Shown here in pieces: positions 52,995 to 62,795 of a stretch of DNA of 64,000 nt. Location of the stretch: NCBI RefSeq assembly GCF_029868325.1, contig NZ_JARWNW010000269.1:1-64000 (forward strand). Direction: 5' to 3'. Position 1 is the first letter of the stretch; each line of letters begins with the position of its first letter. The DNA is from Nocardia carnea (GTDB lineage: Bacteria > Actinomycetota > Actinomycetes > Mycobacteriales > Mycobacteriaceae). The translations under genes were made by a program, and so were the position numbers. The notes beneath the pieces were generated by a model. The model was not told where the DNA came from. It made no database searches and saw nothing but the letters and a program-made list of their open reading frames with translations.

Positions 52995-53984
52995 TCAGAC
53001 GTGGTGACAGGCGACGAAGTGGTTCGCATCGACCGCCCGCAGTTGCGGCTCCTGGGCCGCACAGCGATCGGTGGCGAGGGGGCATCGCGTCCGGAACCGG
53101 CAGCCCGACGGCGGATTCAGCGGCGACGGCAGGTCGCCCTCGATCTGCTCGGCATCCCCCGGGGCACCACGATGCCGTTCGGGGTCGGGGATCGACGCCA
53201 GCAGCAGGCGCGAATACGGGTGCCGCGCCGCGTTCTCCAGGTTCGACGAGGGCGAGACCTCGCAGACCTTGCCCAGGTACATCACCATCACCCGGTCGCT
53301 GACGTTCTTCACGACCGCCATATTGTGCGCGATGAAGATCATCGTCAGCTCGAACTCGGCCTTCGTCTGTTCGAGCAGGTTGAGAATCTGCGCCTGAACC
53401 GATACGTCGAGGCTGGACACCGGTTCGTCGCAGATGAGCACCTTGGGCTCGAGCATCATCGCGCGGGCGATGCACACACGCTGGCACTGGCCGCCCGACA
53501 ACTCACCGGGCAGCCGGTCCCACACCACGTCGGGGTCCAGCCCGACCGACCGCAGCAGGTCCCGGCCGAGGTCGTCGATCCGTTCCTTGTTGTGCTTTCC
53601 CCACATCCGGGCCCCCTCGGTCACCAGATGTTTGACCTTGCGGCGCGGGTTCAGCGACGAGATCGGGTCCTGCATGATCATCTGCATCTTCGCCCGGATC
53701 GATCGCAGCGCGGACGGACTCAGAGTCGTCAGCTCGACGCCGTCGATCTCCACACTGCCCGACTTCGGAGCGGGCAACTGCAGGACGGCGCGCCCGACGG
53801 TGGACTTCCCGCAGCCGGATTCGCCCACGATGCCGAGGGTCTCGCCCGCGAGCAGGTCGAAGCTGATGCCGGACACCGCGTGCACCGTCCGGCCCCGCCC
53901 GGCCGGGAACTCCACGATCAGGTTCTCGACGGACAGCACAGGCGTGGCCTCGCGGCGCAGATGGGCAATTCCACTACCGGCCAT
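52995..53984 (-). CDS. Oligopeptide-type ABC importer ATPase (DppF-like)
   Basis: 329 residues. Walker A GESGCGKST, Q-loop MIMQDPISSLNPR, signature ELSGGQCQRVCIARA, Walker B VLICDEPVSSLDVSVQ. The H-loop reads FIAHNMAVV, with Asn after His where Asp is usual. C-terminal oligopeptide domain ends with a Cys cluster GCRFRTRCPLATDRC, as in DppD/DppF/OppF. Overlaps the DppD-like gene by one base. Energises import with the partners below. Confidence 0.93.
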   Translation of the reverse strand: MAGSGIAHLRREATPVLSVENLIVEFPAGRGRTVHAVSGISFDLLAGETLGIVGESGCGKSTVGRAVLQLPAPKSGSVEIDGVELTTLSPSALRSIRAKMQMIMQDPISSLNPRRKVKHLVTEGARMWGKHNKERIDDLGRDLLRSVGLDPDVVWDRLPGELSGGQCQRVCIARAMMLEPKVLICDEPVSSLDVSVQAQILNLLEQTKAEFELTMIFIAHNMAVVKNVSDRVMVMYLGKVCEVSPSSNLENAARHPYSRLLLASIPDPERHRGAPGDAEQIEGDLPSPLNPPSGCRFRTRCPLATDRCAAQEPQLRAVDANHFVACHHV

Positions 53985-55054
53985 CAGATGCTCTCCACTT
54001 CCAGCTCACGCTCGCGGGCGCGCCCGGCGCGGGGTACTCCGAGGCCGGTGGCACCGCCATCGCCCAACGGGAAATAACAGGCCACCTCGTGCGGGTGGGG
54101 AGCATCGCCGGCGTCCGGCGCGGCGGTGAGAGACGGTGCCAGCTCCCGGCATTCGGACTGCGCGTACTTGCAGCGCGATGCGAACGAGCACCCCTTCGGG
54201 GACTTCGTCATATCCGGCAGACCCCCCTCTATGGATTCGAGGGGCGAATGCGGTTGCTGTTCGAGCCGTGGCACCGCCGCCAGCAGTGCCTGTGTGTACG
54301 GGTGCTTGGGGTTGGCGAACAGCTGCCGGGTCGGCGCCGTCTCGACGATTTGCCCCGCATACATCACGGCCACCCGATCTGTCTGCCCCGCAACGACTCC
54401 CAGGTCGTGGCTGACGAGGATCCCGGCCATGCCCATTTCGGTGCGCAGGGAGTCGAGCAGCTCCAGGATCTGCTTCTGCACGGTGACGTCCAGTGCGGTC
54501 GTCGGCTCGTCCGCGATGGTCAGCTTGGGATCGCAGGCCAATGCCATCGCGATGACCACACGCTGCCGCATACCGCCGGACAGTTCGTGCGGATACTGGT
54601 CGATCCGCCGCGCCGGTTCGGGGATACGGACCTTGCGCAGCAGTTCGATCGCGCGTTCCCGCGCCTGGACCTTGTTCAGGCCGAGGTGCGCGCGTAAGGA
54701 TTCGGTGATGTGCGTCCCGATCCGCTTGAACGGGTTGAGCGCCGACATCGGGTCCTGGAACACCATCGCGATATCGTTTCCCCACAGCTGCTGCTGCTGT
54801 TTCCGGGTCAGCGCCTGCATATCGTGCCCCAGGAAGCGCACCCGGCCGGTGACGGTGGTGCTGCCGTCCTGCGATACCAGGCCCATGATGGTCTGTCCCA
54901 GAACGGTTTTGCCGGATCCTGATTCGCCGACCAGGCCGAGGGTCTCGCCGGCGGCGAGCCGGAGGGAAACCCCGTCGACGGCGCGGAGCCGGCCCCGCTT
55001 CGTGCGGAAACTCGTGGACACCCCGTACACGGTCAGAAGTGGTTCGCCGGTCAC
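53984..55054 (-). CDS. Oligopeptide-type ABC importer ATPase (DppD-like)
   Basis: 356 residues. Walker A GESGSGKTVLG, Q-loop MVFQDPMSALNP, signature ELSGGMRQRVVIAMA, Walker B LTIADEPTTALDV and H-loop LVSHDLG, all canonical. The Cys-rich CSFASRCKYAQSEC near the end is shared with DppD. It forms the ATPase heterodimer with the downstream gene; the start overlaps the permease stop (ATGA-like). Confidence 0.93.
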   Translation of the reverse strand: MTGEPLLTVYGVSTSFRTKRGRLRAVDGVSLRLAAGETLGLVGESGSGKTVLGQTIMGLVSQDGSTTVTGRVRFLGHDMQALTRKQQQQLWGNDIAMVFQDPMSALNPFKRIGTHITESLRAHLGLNKVQARERAIELLRKVRIPEPARRIDQYPHELSGGMRQRVVIAMALACDPKLTIADEPTTALDVTVQKQILELLDSLRTEMGMAGILVSHDLGVVAGQTDRVAVMYAGQIVETAPTRQLFANPKHPYTQALLAAVPRLEQQPHSPLESIEGGLPDMTKSPKGCSFASRCKYAQSECRELAPSLTAAPDAGDAPHPHEVACYFPLGDGGATGLGVPRAGRARERELEVESI

Positions 55055-56169
55055 AGTTTCACCTCGCGGGTTCCGCGGGTGCGCTGCTGCGCCTTCTCAC
55101 CGACCATGTTGAACGAGAAGACCGTCAGGAACAGGAATACGCCGGGCACCAGCACGATGTACGGGTGCTTCTCGAAAACGTTGCCTTGCCCTTCCGAGAT
55201 CATGTTCCCCCACGTCGGGGTCGGCGGCGCGATGCCGAGCCCGAGGAAGCTCAGCGACGCCTCCGCGACGATCATCACCGAGATCATCACCATGCCGAGC
55301 GACGCGAGGGGCAGCGCGACGTTGGGCGCGATCTCCCGCACCATCACCCGCCACTTGGTGGCCCCCATCGCGCGTGCCGCCAAGACGAACTCGCGTTGCG
55401 CAAGCACCAGCGTGTTGGCTCGGGCGATCCGGAGCATGCTCGGAACCGCGAGGACCGCCAGGGCGAAGGAGATATTGCGCAGGTTCGGCTCGAGGACCGA
55501 GGCGAGCGCGATCAACAGGATCAGCGCCGGAATCGCGAGCAGCGAGTTCGTCAGGACGCCGACGATCCGGTCGATCTTGCCACCGAAGTAGCCCGCGATG
55601 ATGCCGATCGCGCCGCCCACGATCATCCCGATCAGCACGGCCGCTACCGCGACGATGAGCGAAGACCGGGCACCGTAGACCGATCGCGCGAGCATGTCGA
55701 GTCCGAAGTTGTTGGTACCCAAGGGATGATTCGAGAACAGGCTCGGCGCGGCATAGCTGTCCGCCCCGAGCGTCTTGGTGGTGTCCTCGTGTTCGGCCAG
55801 CGGCAGCAGCGGGGCCAGTAAGGCAGCAGCGATCAAAACCGTCAGCCACGCGCAGGACAGAATGAATGTCAGGTCGAAGTCGGAGCCGAAGCGGGCCAGC
55901 CCCAGTCGCCGCACACCCATGTAGAGCGCGACCAGGCCGACGAGAAAGAGGACGACCCGTACCCCCATGATCAGCATGGGCGCCAGGCCCACGCCGACGG
56001 CGACCAGGCCGGCGGCGGTGAGGATCACGCCGATGCGGTACAGGTTACGGCGTTCGGCACTATCCGGCGCGTTCGCCTGCTTCTCCGCGTTCGCATCGTC
56101 GAGAACGCGGCCGGTGACAGCCGGCACCTCGACGTCGGCCGTCGTCCCGGAAGTGATCAGCTCAGACAT
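55051..56169 (-). CDS. Oligopeptide-type ABC importer permease (DppC-like)
   Basis: 372 residues from the ATG of MSELITSGTT. It is longer than classical DppC (about 300), because of an N-terminal soluble tail and two extra membrane segments (about 45-100: IGVILTAAGLVAVGVGLAP, then VRVVLFLVGLVALYMGV). The EAA loop EFVLAARAMGATKWRVMVRE is present. It pairs with the DppB-like gene, which its start overlaps. Confidence 0.88.
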   Translation of the reverse strand: MSELITSGTTADVEVPAVTGRVLDDANAEKQANAPDSAERRNLYRIGVILTAAGLVAVGVGLAPMLIMGVRVVLFLVGLVALYMGVRRLGLARFGSDFDLTFILSCAWLTVLIAAALLAPLLPLAEHEDTTKTLGADSYAAPSLFSNHPLGTNNFGLDMLARSVYGARSSLIVAVAAVLIGMIVGGAIGIIAGYFGGKIDRIVGVLTNSLLAIPALILLIALASVLEPNLRNISFALAVLAVPSMLRIARANTLVLAQREFVLAARAMGATKWRVMVREIAPNVALPLASLGMVMISVMIVAEASLSFLGLGIAPPTPTWGNMISEGQGNVFEKHPYIVLVPGVFLFLTVFSFNMVGEKAQQRTRGTREVKL

Positions 56170-57115
56170 GGGCTCGCCGGCTCCTTGGGTCGAGATATCC
56201 GTAGGAGAGATCGATGACGCTGTTGGCCACGACATAGATGACGGCGATGACCAGGACCGTGCCCTGGACCATCGGCATATCGCCCTGCTGAGCCGAGCGG
56301 ACGATCAATGACCCCATACCGGGCAACGAGAAGAGGGTCTCGACGATGACGGTACTGCCGATCATCGACCCGACCGCGATGCCGAGCATCGTGATCAAGG
56401 AGAACGACGACGGGCGGAGTGCGTCGCTGAACAGCAGTCTGGTATTCGACATACCCTTCGCCTTGGCGACGAGGACGAAGTTCTCCTTCAGCGTCGTCAC
56501 CAGATCGCTGCGCAGGATCCGGGTGAACATCGCCATCTCGAGCAAGCTGATGGCGATCGCGGGCAGGATCGCATGATAGAGGTTCTGCCCCAGCCCCTCG
56601 GAGACCCGCACCCACTGCGAGCGCGGGAACCACCCGAGGTAGTTGACCATCACCATGATCAGCAGCAGACCCGACAGGAAGCTGGGGACCGACAGCACAC
56701 CGAAGGTGCCGGCGCTGATCGCGCGATCGATCCAGCCGCCCTGGTGGCGCGCCGAATACATGGCCAGCGGCACCGCAACGACCAGCGCGATCACCAGGCC
56801 CATGACTGCCAGCTGCACACTCACCGGCAGGGCTGCACCGATGCTGTCTGTCACCGGTCCCTGCGGCGGAACCATCGACCGGCCGAGGTCACCGCGCAGG
56901 GCACCCGACAGCCAGTCCCAGTACCGCGTCAGGAAGGGGTCGTCCAGCCCCATCTCCGCACGGGCCTGCGCGTATTCCTCCGGTGTGCGCCCCTCGCCCA
57001 GTATCGCGACAGACGGATCCCCGGGAATGAACGATACGAGAGCGAACGTGCCGAGACTGACGACGAAGAGCACGATAATCAGCTCGACCACCTTGTCGAG
57101 GACTGTCCTGGCCAT
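56162..57115 (-). CDS. Oligopeptide-type ABC importer permease (DppB-like)
   Basis: 317 residues with the DppB N-terminal pattern FVVSLGTFALVSFIPGDPS, about six membrane segments and the EAA loop NFVLVAKAKGMSNTRLLFSD. It forms the transmembrane channel with the DppC-like partner, whose gene it overlaps. It comes 66 bases after the solute-binding lipoprotein gene. Confidence 0.9.
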   Translation of the reverse strand: MARTVLDKVVELIIVLFVVSLGTFALVSFIPGDPSVAILGEGRTPEEYAQARAEMGLDDPFLTRYWDWLSGALRGDLGRSMVPPQGPVTDSIGAALPVSVQLAVMGLVIALVVAVPLAMYSARHQGGWIDRAISAGTFGVLSVPSFLSGLLLIMVMVNYLGWFPRSQWVRVSEGLGQNLYHAILPAIAISLLEMAMFTRILRSDLVTTLKENFVLVAKAKGMSNTRLLFSDALRPSSFSLITMLGIAVGSMIGSTVIVETLFSLPGMGSLIVRSAQQGDMPMVQGTVLVIAVIYVVANSVIDLSYGYLDPRSRRAHV

Positions 57116-57181
57116 CGTCGCACCGCCTCCTTCCTGAGATCCGGTCGGGCATCGCTGCGCGAGGCCGACTGAACGGGGGTG

Positions 57182-58792
57182 CTACGACGAGTGATTCGGG
57201 TCGATCCACGCATCGCCGAACAGCATGATGCCGTCGGCGCTCGGAGTGACGCCACTCACACTCTCACTCCATGGGACGAAGTACTTGCCGGAGCCGACCA
57301 CCACCATCGGGGCGGTGGTGTTCACCAGCGACTGGATGTCCTCGACGACGCCGAGCCGCGCCTCGTCCGACGGTGCGGTCTGCAACCGAAGCAGCAGATC
57401 GTCCATGTCCGGGTTGGCGTAGCCGAGCACATTCGACGTGGAGGCGCTGCTGAGGTTGCCGTACATGCGGATGAACGGCGATTCGTCCAGAATGTTGAAC
57501 CCGGCGTAGCCGATGTCGTAGTCGTGCTGGACATACATTCGTTTCACGAGGTCGTTGATGCTGTTGGCGTAGACGATATCGACGGTGAACCCGACGGCCT
57601 CGAGCATCGATTGGAAGGCCAGGGCGGATTGCTGCGCCCCGGGATCGTTCAGCCCGGCATAGGTGAGCCTGCCGTCGTACCCGTCCGCGACGGCTTCTGC
57701 GAGATAGCGTTCGGCGGCTTCGGGGTCGTAGCCCGAACCGGCCACATCGCCGTGCCACCGCGACCAGTTGGCGAACATATCGCTGCCGGGCCTTCCGTAG
57801 CCGCCCTCGACCCGCTCGTTGAAGACGTTCGGATCGAACGCCGTGACGATTGCCTTGCGCACCCGCTCGTCGGACGCGGCCCGGCCCTCCCGCTGGTTGA
57901 TGTTGCCGACACCGCCCATGCTGACCGTGTAGACGTAGCCGCTGTTCCCGGCGGCGAGCGCATTGTGGACGACCTCGGCGTTGCGGAGGTACGCGGCCTG
58001 GACGTCGCCGCTGTGCAGGGCGTCCAGCTTCGGCTGCTCCCCGACGATAGCGGGGAACCGCAACCTGTCCAGGTACGGCTTGCCGCCCCAGTAACCCGGG
58101 TTGGCGGCGAGCACGAGCGCGTCCTGCGATGCGAAGCTCTCCACAGTGAAGGGTCCGGCGCCGATCGGTGTGAAGGTGCCGGAGGCCATCGACGACGGCG
58201 CCACGACCATGCCCGGTCCGGTGGTCAACAGGATCGGGAACTCGTTCCACGGCCGCTGCAGCGTGAACACCACCGTCGACGGGTCCGGGGAGACGACGCC
58301 GGCGACCGACATGTTCCACACCTGACTGTGGGTGCCCTTCTTCACCAGGTAGTGGTCGATGCTCCATTGCACCGCCGCTGCGGTGACGGGGGTGCCGTCG
58401 CTGAACTCGGCGCCGTCGCGCAGCTTGAGGGTCCAGACCGTGTTGTCCTCGTTCGGTGTCAGCGACTGCGCCAGCTGCGGCTGGTACTGCTTCGTCACCG
58501 GGTCGTAGCGGATCAACAAGTCGTAGATGGCGGCCATCTCGCTGCCACCGGTCGCGCCGCCGTCCTGACGGTCCGCCGGATCGAGACTGCTCACCGCGTT
58601 GTAGGTCGCGAAGGACAGGGTGCCGCCGGGCGTCGGCTCGCCGCCGTCGGACTGCTCACCCACCAGCCCGGTGGTGACCTCCGACGCGTCGGTCGCGGTG
58701 GTGGGTCCGCCGGCACACCCGGCCAAGAGCAGCGCCGCAGCGGTGAACGCCGTGAACAGTCGTGCGGTACGGGCGAATGGAGTAGCTGTCAT
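57182..58792 (-). CDS. ABC solute-binding lipoprotein, SBP family 5
   Basis: 536 residues from the ATG of MTATPFART. Lipoprotein signal: positive start, hydrophobic core and lipobox LLAGC (Cys about 26). The family 5 pattern continues with SSLDPADRQDGG, GTPVTAAAVQWSIDHYL and NPGYWGGKPYLDRLRFPAI. It captures the compound transported by the permease genes just downstream. It is a clear paralogue of the divergent binding protein at 59430 (same FATY, GTEMAA/GSEMAA and IGAGPFTV motifs). Confidence 0.92.
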   Translation of the reverse strand: MTATPFARTARLFTAFTAAALLLAGCAGGPTTATDASEVTTGLVGEQSDGGEPTPGGTLSFATYNAVSSLDPADRQDGGATGGSEMAAIYDLLIRYDPVTKQYQPQLAQSLTPNEDNTVWTLKLRDGAEFSDGTPVTAAAVQWSIDHYLVKKGTHSQVWNMSVAGVVSPDPSTVVFTLQRPWNEFPILLTTGPGMVVAPSSMASGTFTPIGAGPFTVESFASQDALVLAANPGYWGGKPYLDRLRFPAIVGEQPKLDALHSGDVQAAYLRNAEVVHNALAAGNSGYVYTVSMGGVGNINQREGRAASDERVRKAIVTAFDPNVFNERVEGGYGRPGSDMFANWSRWHGDVAGSGYDPEAAERYLAEAVADGYDGRLTYAGLNDPGAQQSALAFQSMLEAVGFTVDIVYANSINDLVKRMYVQHDYDIGYAGFNILDESPFIRMYGNLSSASTSNVLGYANPDMDDLLLRLQTAPSDEARLGVVEDIQSLVNTTAPMVVVGSGKYFVPWSESVSGVTPSADGIMLFGDAWIDPNHSS

Positions 58793-59429
58793 CGCATTCC
58801 TCGGACAGGTTGATCGGCAAAGTAATCGACGCTGATGATTACGGGCCCTGGCCGGCGGCGGTATGGCCACCGATCGTCGTCACGATGCGATGGTCCGCCG
58901 GAAGGGTAGGCACACCGACGGCTTCGAGGCCTCGGAGTGGAAGTGCCGAGGGGTGACGACATTTGCGGCGGAACTCTTTTCCGCGTGCAATTCGTACACA
59001 ACCCTCGGCCGAGAGCATTCGTGTACGGAATCCTGGGCCGGGGATATCTCTAGCCACCGGGGCACTGTGTCTGAACAAAATACGTCCCACCAAGTTAGGC
59101 CCCCGCCTCGGTTTCCACCGGGTTTTCGGCGAATTCATATCGATCTGCCGGGCTACCCACACCCCTGCCCCGCACGCGGTCGGCTACCACACGAATCGGC
59201 TGGGAGAGTGCGGATTCCATCCACCGGGCAATTCCTTGTGCAGCCCGTATTCAGACGCTACAGTGCCTCCGCACCGGACTCGTCCCGCACAGCAGTCGGG
59301 GCCTCGGTGGTATCTCGTGGCCTTTTGCCTCGCCCCGCCGCACCCCGAATTCGCCGCCACTCGAGCGGGTTGCGTCACACCGGCCGAACCGGCCGGGTAC
59401 GCGTTGTCCGGCAGCTTGGAGGAATAGAG
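58793..59429. other. Divergent intergenic region of 637 bases
   Basis: Between the two divergent solute-binding protein genes. A frame open over most of its length runs into the downstream gene but has no ribosome site or family similarity, so I do not call it. Direct copies of CCGGCC flank GAA near 59382-59396. No -35/-10 pair or palindrome was clear enough to report. Confidence 0.5.
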
Positions 59430-61028
59430 ATGAGCAAGCACCCGAGAAGACTCGGCCCCACTCTCGCCATCGCACTTGCCGCGGCACTTGCGCTCGCCGG
59501 TTGCGCGAGCACCGAGAGTTCCCGAGACAGCGGCAGCACGGCCGCACCGGCGGCCTCCGGAATTCTGGGAAATCAGGACGGCGGAACCCCCGTACCGGGC
59601 GGAACGGTGAGCTTCGCAACCTACGCACCGGTCGTCAGCCTGGACCCGACGCGGACCCAGCCGGCAGCGGCGGCCGGCGGCACCGAGATGGCCGCGGTAT
59701 ACGACGTTCTCATGCGCTATGACTTCGGGTCGAAGAGCTTCGAACCCCAGCTCGCGCAGTCACTGGAGGAAAGCTCCGACCACCTGAGCTGGACGCTGCA
59801 GCTGCGTGACGGGGTGACGTTCAGTGACGGCACACCGCTCGACGCCGGCGCGGTCGTCGCCAGTATCGAACGCTACAACCAGCGCCGCGGCGCCAACTCA
59901 CAGCTGTACCGGCACCTGGTGCAGAGCACGGTGGCGCAGGGTCCGTCCACGGTGGTGTTCACCCTGAAGCGGCCATGGCGTACCTTCCCCGTGATGCTGG
60001 CCTACGGGCACGGCATGATCGTCGCACCCAGCTCGCAACAGGGCGACCGGTTCACCCCGATCGGCGCCGGCCCGTTCACCGTCGTGAAGCTCGCCCCGCA
60101 GCAGGAGCTGGAGTTGAAGGCCCGCCCCGACTACTGGAACGGCGCACCGCACCTCGACGGCCTGAAGTTCGTCGCGATCGCCGGTGAGCAGCCCAAGATC
60201 GACGCGCTCGCGAACGGCGGCATCGATATGGCGTACCTGCGCAACGCGGAGACCGTGAACGCCGCGAAGGAGGCCTTCCCCGGCTTCATCGACACCACGA
60301 GCCTGTCGATGGTCGGCCAGCTCAACAGCGCGCCCGGCCGCCCCGGGGCGGACCCGCGGGTGCGGCAGGCGATCGCCCTCGCGATCGACACCGACGTCAT
60401 CAACCAGCGGGTGCGCGGCGGGGAGGGTATGACCGGTACCGATATGTTCCAGTCCTGGTCGCTGTGGCACGGAGACGTCGCCGGCACCAGACCCGATACC
60501 ACCGCGGCCGAAGCGCTGCTCGACAAGGCGAAGGCCGATGGGTACAACGGCAAGCTCACCTACGTCGGCGTGAACGATCCGGACACACAGAACCTGGCGC
60601 TCGCGGTCCAGGCGCAGCTGAACGCCATCGGTTTCGACGTTGCGCTCGAATACACCAGCAGCGTCACCGATATGGTCCAGCGGCTCTACGCCGATCGCGA
60701 CTTCGATATGAGCTACGGCGCCTACAGCATCTCCGACGTCGCACCGGAGCTGCGCCTGTTCAGTTCCCTGCACAGCACCTCGACGAACAACATCCTCGGC
60801 TACAAATCCCCGGAGATGGACGGGTTGCTCGACAAGGTGCTCACCGCACCGGACGACACCGCGAAGCGGAAGGCCATCACGGACATGCAGTCCCTGGTCA
60901 ACACCGACCAGCCCTTCCTCGCCTGGGGCGCCGGCGAGGCGTACACGGCGTGGTCGCCGAACCTCTTCGGCATCAACCCGACGGTCGACGGAACCCTGCT
61001 GTTCGACAAGGCATTCGAGAAGAGGTGA
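59430..61028 (+). CDS. ABC solute-binding lipoprotein, SBP family 5 (second paralogue)
   Basis: 532 residues from the ATG of MSKHPRRLG, with GGAGG 9 bases upstream. Lipobox LALAGC with Cys at about 25. VSLDPTRTQPAAAAGGTEM, GTPLDAGAVVASIERYN, RPDYWNGAPHLDGLKFVAI and GINPTVDGTLLFD follow the pattern of the paralogue at 57182. It has no transporter genes of its own, so it probably feeds the same permease with a different ligand. Confidence 0.92.
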   Translation: MSKHPRRLGPTLAIALAAALALAGCASTESSRDSGSTAAPAASGILGNQDGGTPVPGGTVSFATYAPVVSLDPTRTQPAAAAGGTEMAAVYDVLMRYDFGSKSFEPQLAQSLEESSDHLSWTLQLRDGVTFSDGTPLDAGAVVASIERYNQRRGANSQLYRHLVQSTVAQGPSTVVFTLKRPWRTFPVMLAYGHGMIVAPSSQQGDRFTPIGAGPFTVVKLAPQQELELKARPDYWNGAPHLDGLKFVAIAGEQPKIDALANGGIDMAYLRNAETVNAAKEAFPGFIDTTSLSMVGQLNSAPGRPGADPRVRQAIALAIDTDVINQRVRGGEGMTGTDMFQSWSLWHGDVAGTRPDTTAAEALLDKAKADGYNGKLTYVGVNDPDTQNLALAVQAQLNAIGFDVALEYTSSVTDMVQRLYADRDFDMSYGAYSISDVAPELRLFSSLHSTSTNNILGYKSPEMDGLLDKVLTAPDDTAKRKAITDMQSLVNTDQPFLAWGAGEAYTAWSPNLFGINPTVDGTLLFDKAFEKR

Positions 61029-61060
61029 CCACTCGGCGGGCATACCCGTCCGGTGTGGCA

Positions 61061-61084
61061 GGCCGCTCGCGCGCAGAGGCGGCC
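61061..61084. terminator. Stem-loop after the second binding-protein gene
   Basis: GGCCGC (61061-61066) pairs perfectly with GCGGCC (61079-61084), loop 12 bases, 33 bases past the binding-protein stop. No T tract. Plausible factor-independent stop before the GntR gene. Confidence 0.45.
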
Positions 61085-61176
61085 GAAGGGGTGGGCCCGG
61101 TCGAACGATCGCACGTGTCCACCCCGTAGCCGGCTCGGAACAGGAGGCGGTTCAGGGGTGGGCAGCCGGTGCAGTT

Positions 61177-61184
61177 GTTATAAC
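61177..61184. promoter_or_regulatory. GTTATAAC palindrome upstream of the GntR gene
   Basis: A perfect 8-base palindrome 22 bases before the ATG of the GntR/UTRA regulator, in an AT-rich island (TTGTTATAACGACAG, then TATGTATCC) that probably includes the promoter. Autoregulatory operator candidate. Confidence 0.4.
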
Positions 61185-61206
61185 GACAGTATGTATCCTT
61201 TCGATC

Positions 61207-61959
61207 ATGGCCCCGCTCACCGGCCCACCGCTGTACACCCAGATCGAGAACGCACTCGCAGCGCGCCTCGGCGTCGACTTGTATCCCGGCGATCGCCTGC
61301 CCACCGAAGACGAGCTGATCGAGCAGTTCGGCGTCAGCCGGATTACGGTGCGCCGGGCGATCCAGAACCTCGTATCCCGCCAGTTGGTGGTCACGAAGCA
61401 GGGACGCGGAACCTACGTCGCGACACCGAAGATCAGCCAGCCCCTCACGGCATTGACCGGTTTCGTCGAGGATATGACGCGTCAGGGGCTCCGAACCCGC
61501 GCGCGGGTCCTCGTCGTCGAGGAGCGGCCGGCGCCACCCGAGGTGCGGACGGCGTTGGAGCTTCCCCTGGGTGCGACGGTCACCCGGATAGACCGGGTTC
61601 GCTTGGCGGCAGGTGTCCCGATCTCCTTCGACCGCACCTACCTCCCCTCGGCTCTCGGGCGGCTGGTCGCGCAGGACGACCTCGAAAACGAGCCGATCTT
61701 CGCGCTGCTGGAGCAGCGACACGGCACACCGCTGGTCGAGGCGGCGTACGCGCTCCAGGCGAGCACCGCGGACAAGGATGTCGGCCAGGCGCTCGATATC
61801 CCCGAGGGCAGTGCAGTGTTCAGGATCGAGCGCACCTCGTACACCACCGGAAACCGGCCGGTGGACTACGAGGTACTGCACTATCGCGGTGACGCGATCA
61901 CGTTCACCACACGCCTGCCGCGCGCCGCTGCCGCGCCCGAGGGCGAGGGCGAGCAGTGA
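61207..61959 (+). CDS. GntR-family regulator, HutC/UTRA type
   Basis: 250 residues. Winged helix-turn-helix at about 8-72 (LYTQIENALAARLG, GDRLPTEDELIEQFGVSRI, TVRRAIQNLVSRQLV, GRGTYVA) and a UTRA effector domain at 90-240 with IDRVRLAAGVPISFDRTYLP. Usually binds a sugar, amino acid or organic acid effector. The TauE/SafE gene starts within its stop (GTGA), so it probably controls export of the same compound class. Confidence 0.9.
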   Translation: MAPLTGPPLYTQIENALAARLGVDLYPGDRLPTEDELIEQFGVSRITVRRAIQNLVSRQLVVTKQGRGTYVATPKISQPLTALTGFVEDMTRQGLRTRARVLVVEERPAPPEVRTALELPLGATVTRIDRVRLAAGVPISFDRTYLPSALGRLVAQDDLENEPIFALLEQRHGTPLVEAAYALQASTADKDVGQALDIPEGSAVFRIERTSYTTGNRPVDYEVLHYRGDAITFTTRLPRAAAAPEGEGEQ

Positions 61960-62795
61960 CTCCCGAGCAGTTCACGATCCTTCTTGTGGGAGCCCTGGCT
62001 GCGGGCGGGTTGGGCAGCGCCCTGGGCATGGCGGGGGGCATCTTCGTCGTTCCGATGCTGACCTTGTACACCCATGTACCGTTCCCGGCCGCGGTCGCAG
62101 TCGGGCTGGTCTCGGTGATCGCCTGCTCCTGCGCCGGCGCGCCCCGATTCCTGGAAGCAGGATTGACCAACCTACGGCTCGCGGTCGTGCTGGAATCGGC
62201 CACCGCCCTCGGCGCCGTGGTCGGAGTCCTCATGATCGGGGTGGTCCCGGAACGGGTGCTGTACAGCATCTTTGCCGTCGTCTTACTGGTGTCGGCCGTG
62301 CAGATGTTCACCGGCCGACGAGCCAGATCGCCGGTAGGCGTATCGAGCGGCCACCTGTCGTTGGATGCCGCCTACACCGACCAGGACGGATCGGTCGTGG
62401 CCTACGGGGTATCACGCCTGCCGCTCGGGATGACGTTCATGTTCGGCGCCGGCACACTCTCGGCCTTGCTGGGCATCGGGAGCGGAGTGCTGAAAATCCC
62501 GGCAATGGACGCCGCCATGCGACTCCCGATCAAGGTGTCGTCCGCGACGGCCAACCTCATGATCGGCGTCACGGCATGTGGTGCCGCGGCTGCCTATCTC
62601 GTCTCCGGCACGCTCGACCTCACCCTCGCGGCGCCGGTCGCGCTGGGCTCGATCGCCGGATCAATTCTGGGCGCGCGCATCCTGGTGCGTGTTGCCGGCC
62701 CGGAGCTGCGTGTCGTGTTCACCGTGGTGCTGCTCGTCGCAGCTGTGCCCATGGCGCTCAACGCCTTCGGAGCGGGCTGGGTGGTGTCGTCATGA
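61956..62795 (+). CDS. TauE/SafE-family membrane permease
   Basis: 279 residues, GTG start overlapping the regulator stop. Two internal repeats with the signatures GLGSALGMAGGIFVVPMLTLY and LSALLGIGSGVLKIPAMDA, about eight membrane segments. It is followed without gap by a DUF1634 gene, the pair known in many bacteria for anion export. Sulfite or sulfonate is a guess from the family. Confidence 0.88.
   Translation: MTPEQFTILLVGALAAGGLGSALGMAGGIFVVPMLTLYTHVPFPAAVAVGLVSVIACSCAGAPRFLEAGLTNLRLAVVLESATALGAVVGVLMIGVVPERVLYSIFAVVLLVSAVQMFTGRRARSPVGVSSGHLSLDAAYTDQDGSVVAYGVSRLPLGMTFMFGAGTLSALLGIGSGVLKIPAMDAAMRLPIKVSSATANLMIGVTACGAAAAYLVSGTLDLTLAAPVALGSIAGSILGARILVRVAGPELRVVFTVVLLVAAVPMALNAFGAGWVVSS

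Noticed and set aside
53326..53350. Loss of the H-loop in the DppF-like ATPase
   Set aside because: The catalytic His is present (FIAHN); only the following Asp is changed to Asn, so I do not call the gene defective.
58863..59429. Long open frame extending the second binding protein upstream
   Set aside because: The lipoprotein signal starts at 59430 with a good ribosome site; the extension has no family similarity and is ordinary for high-GC sequence.
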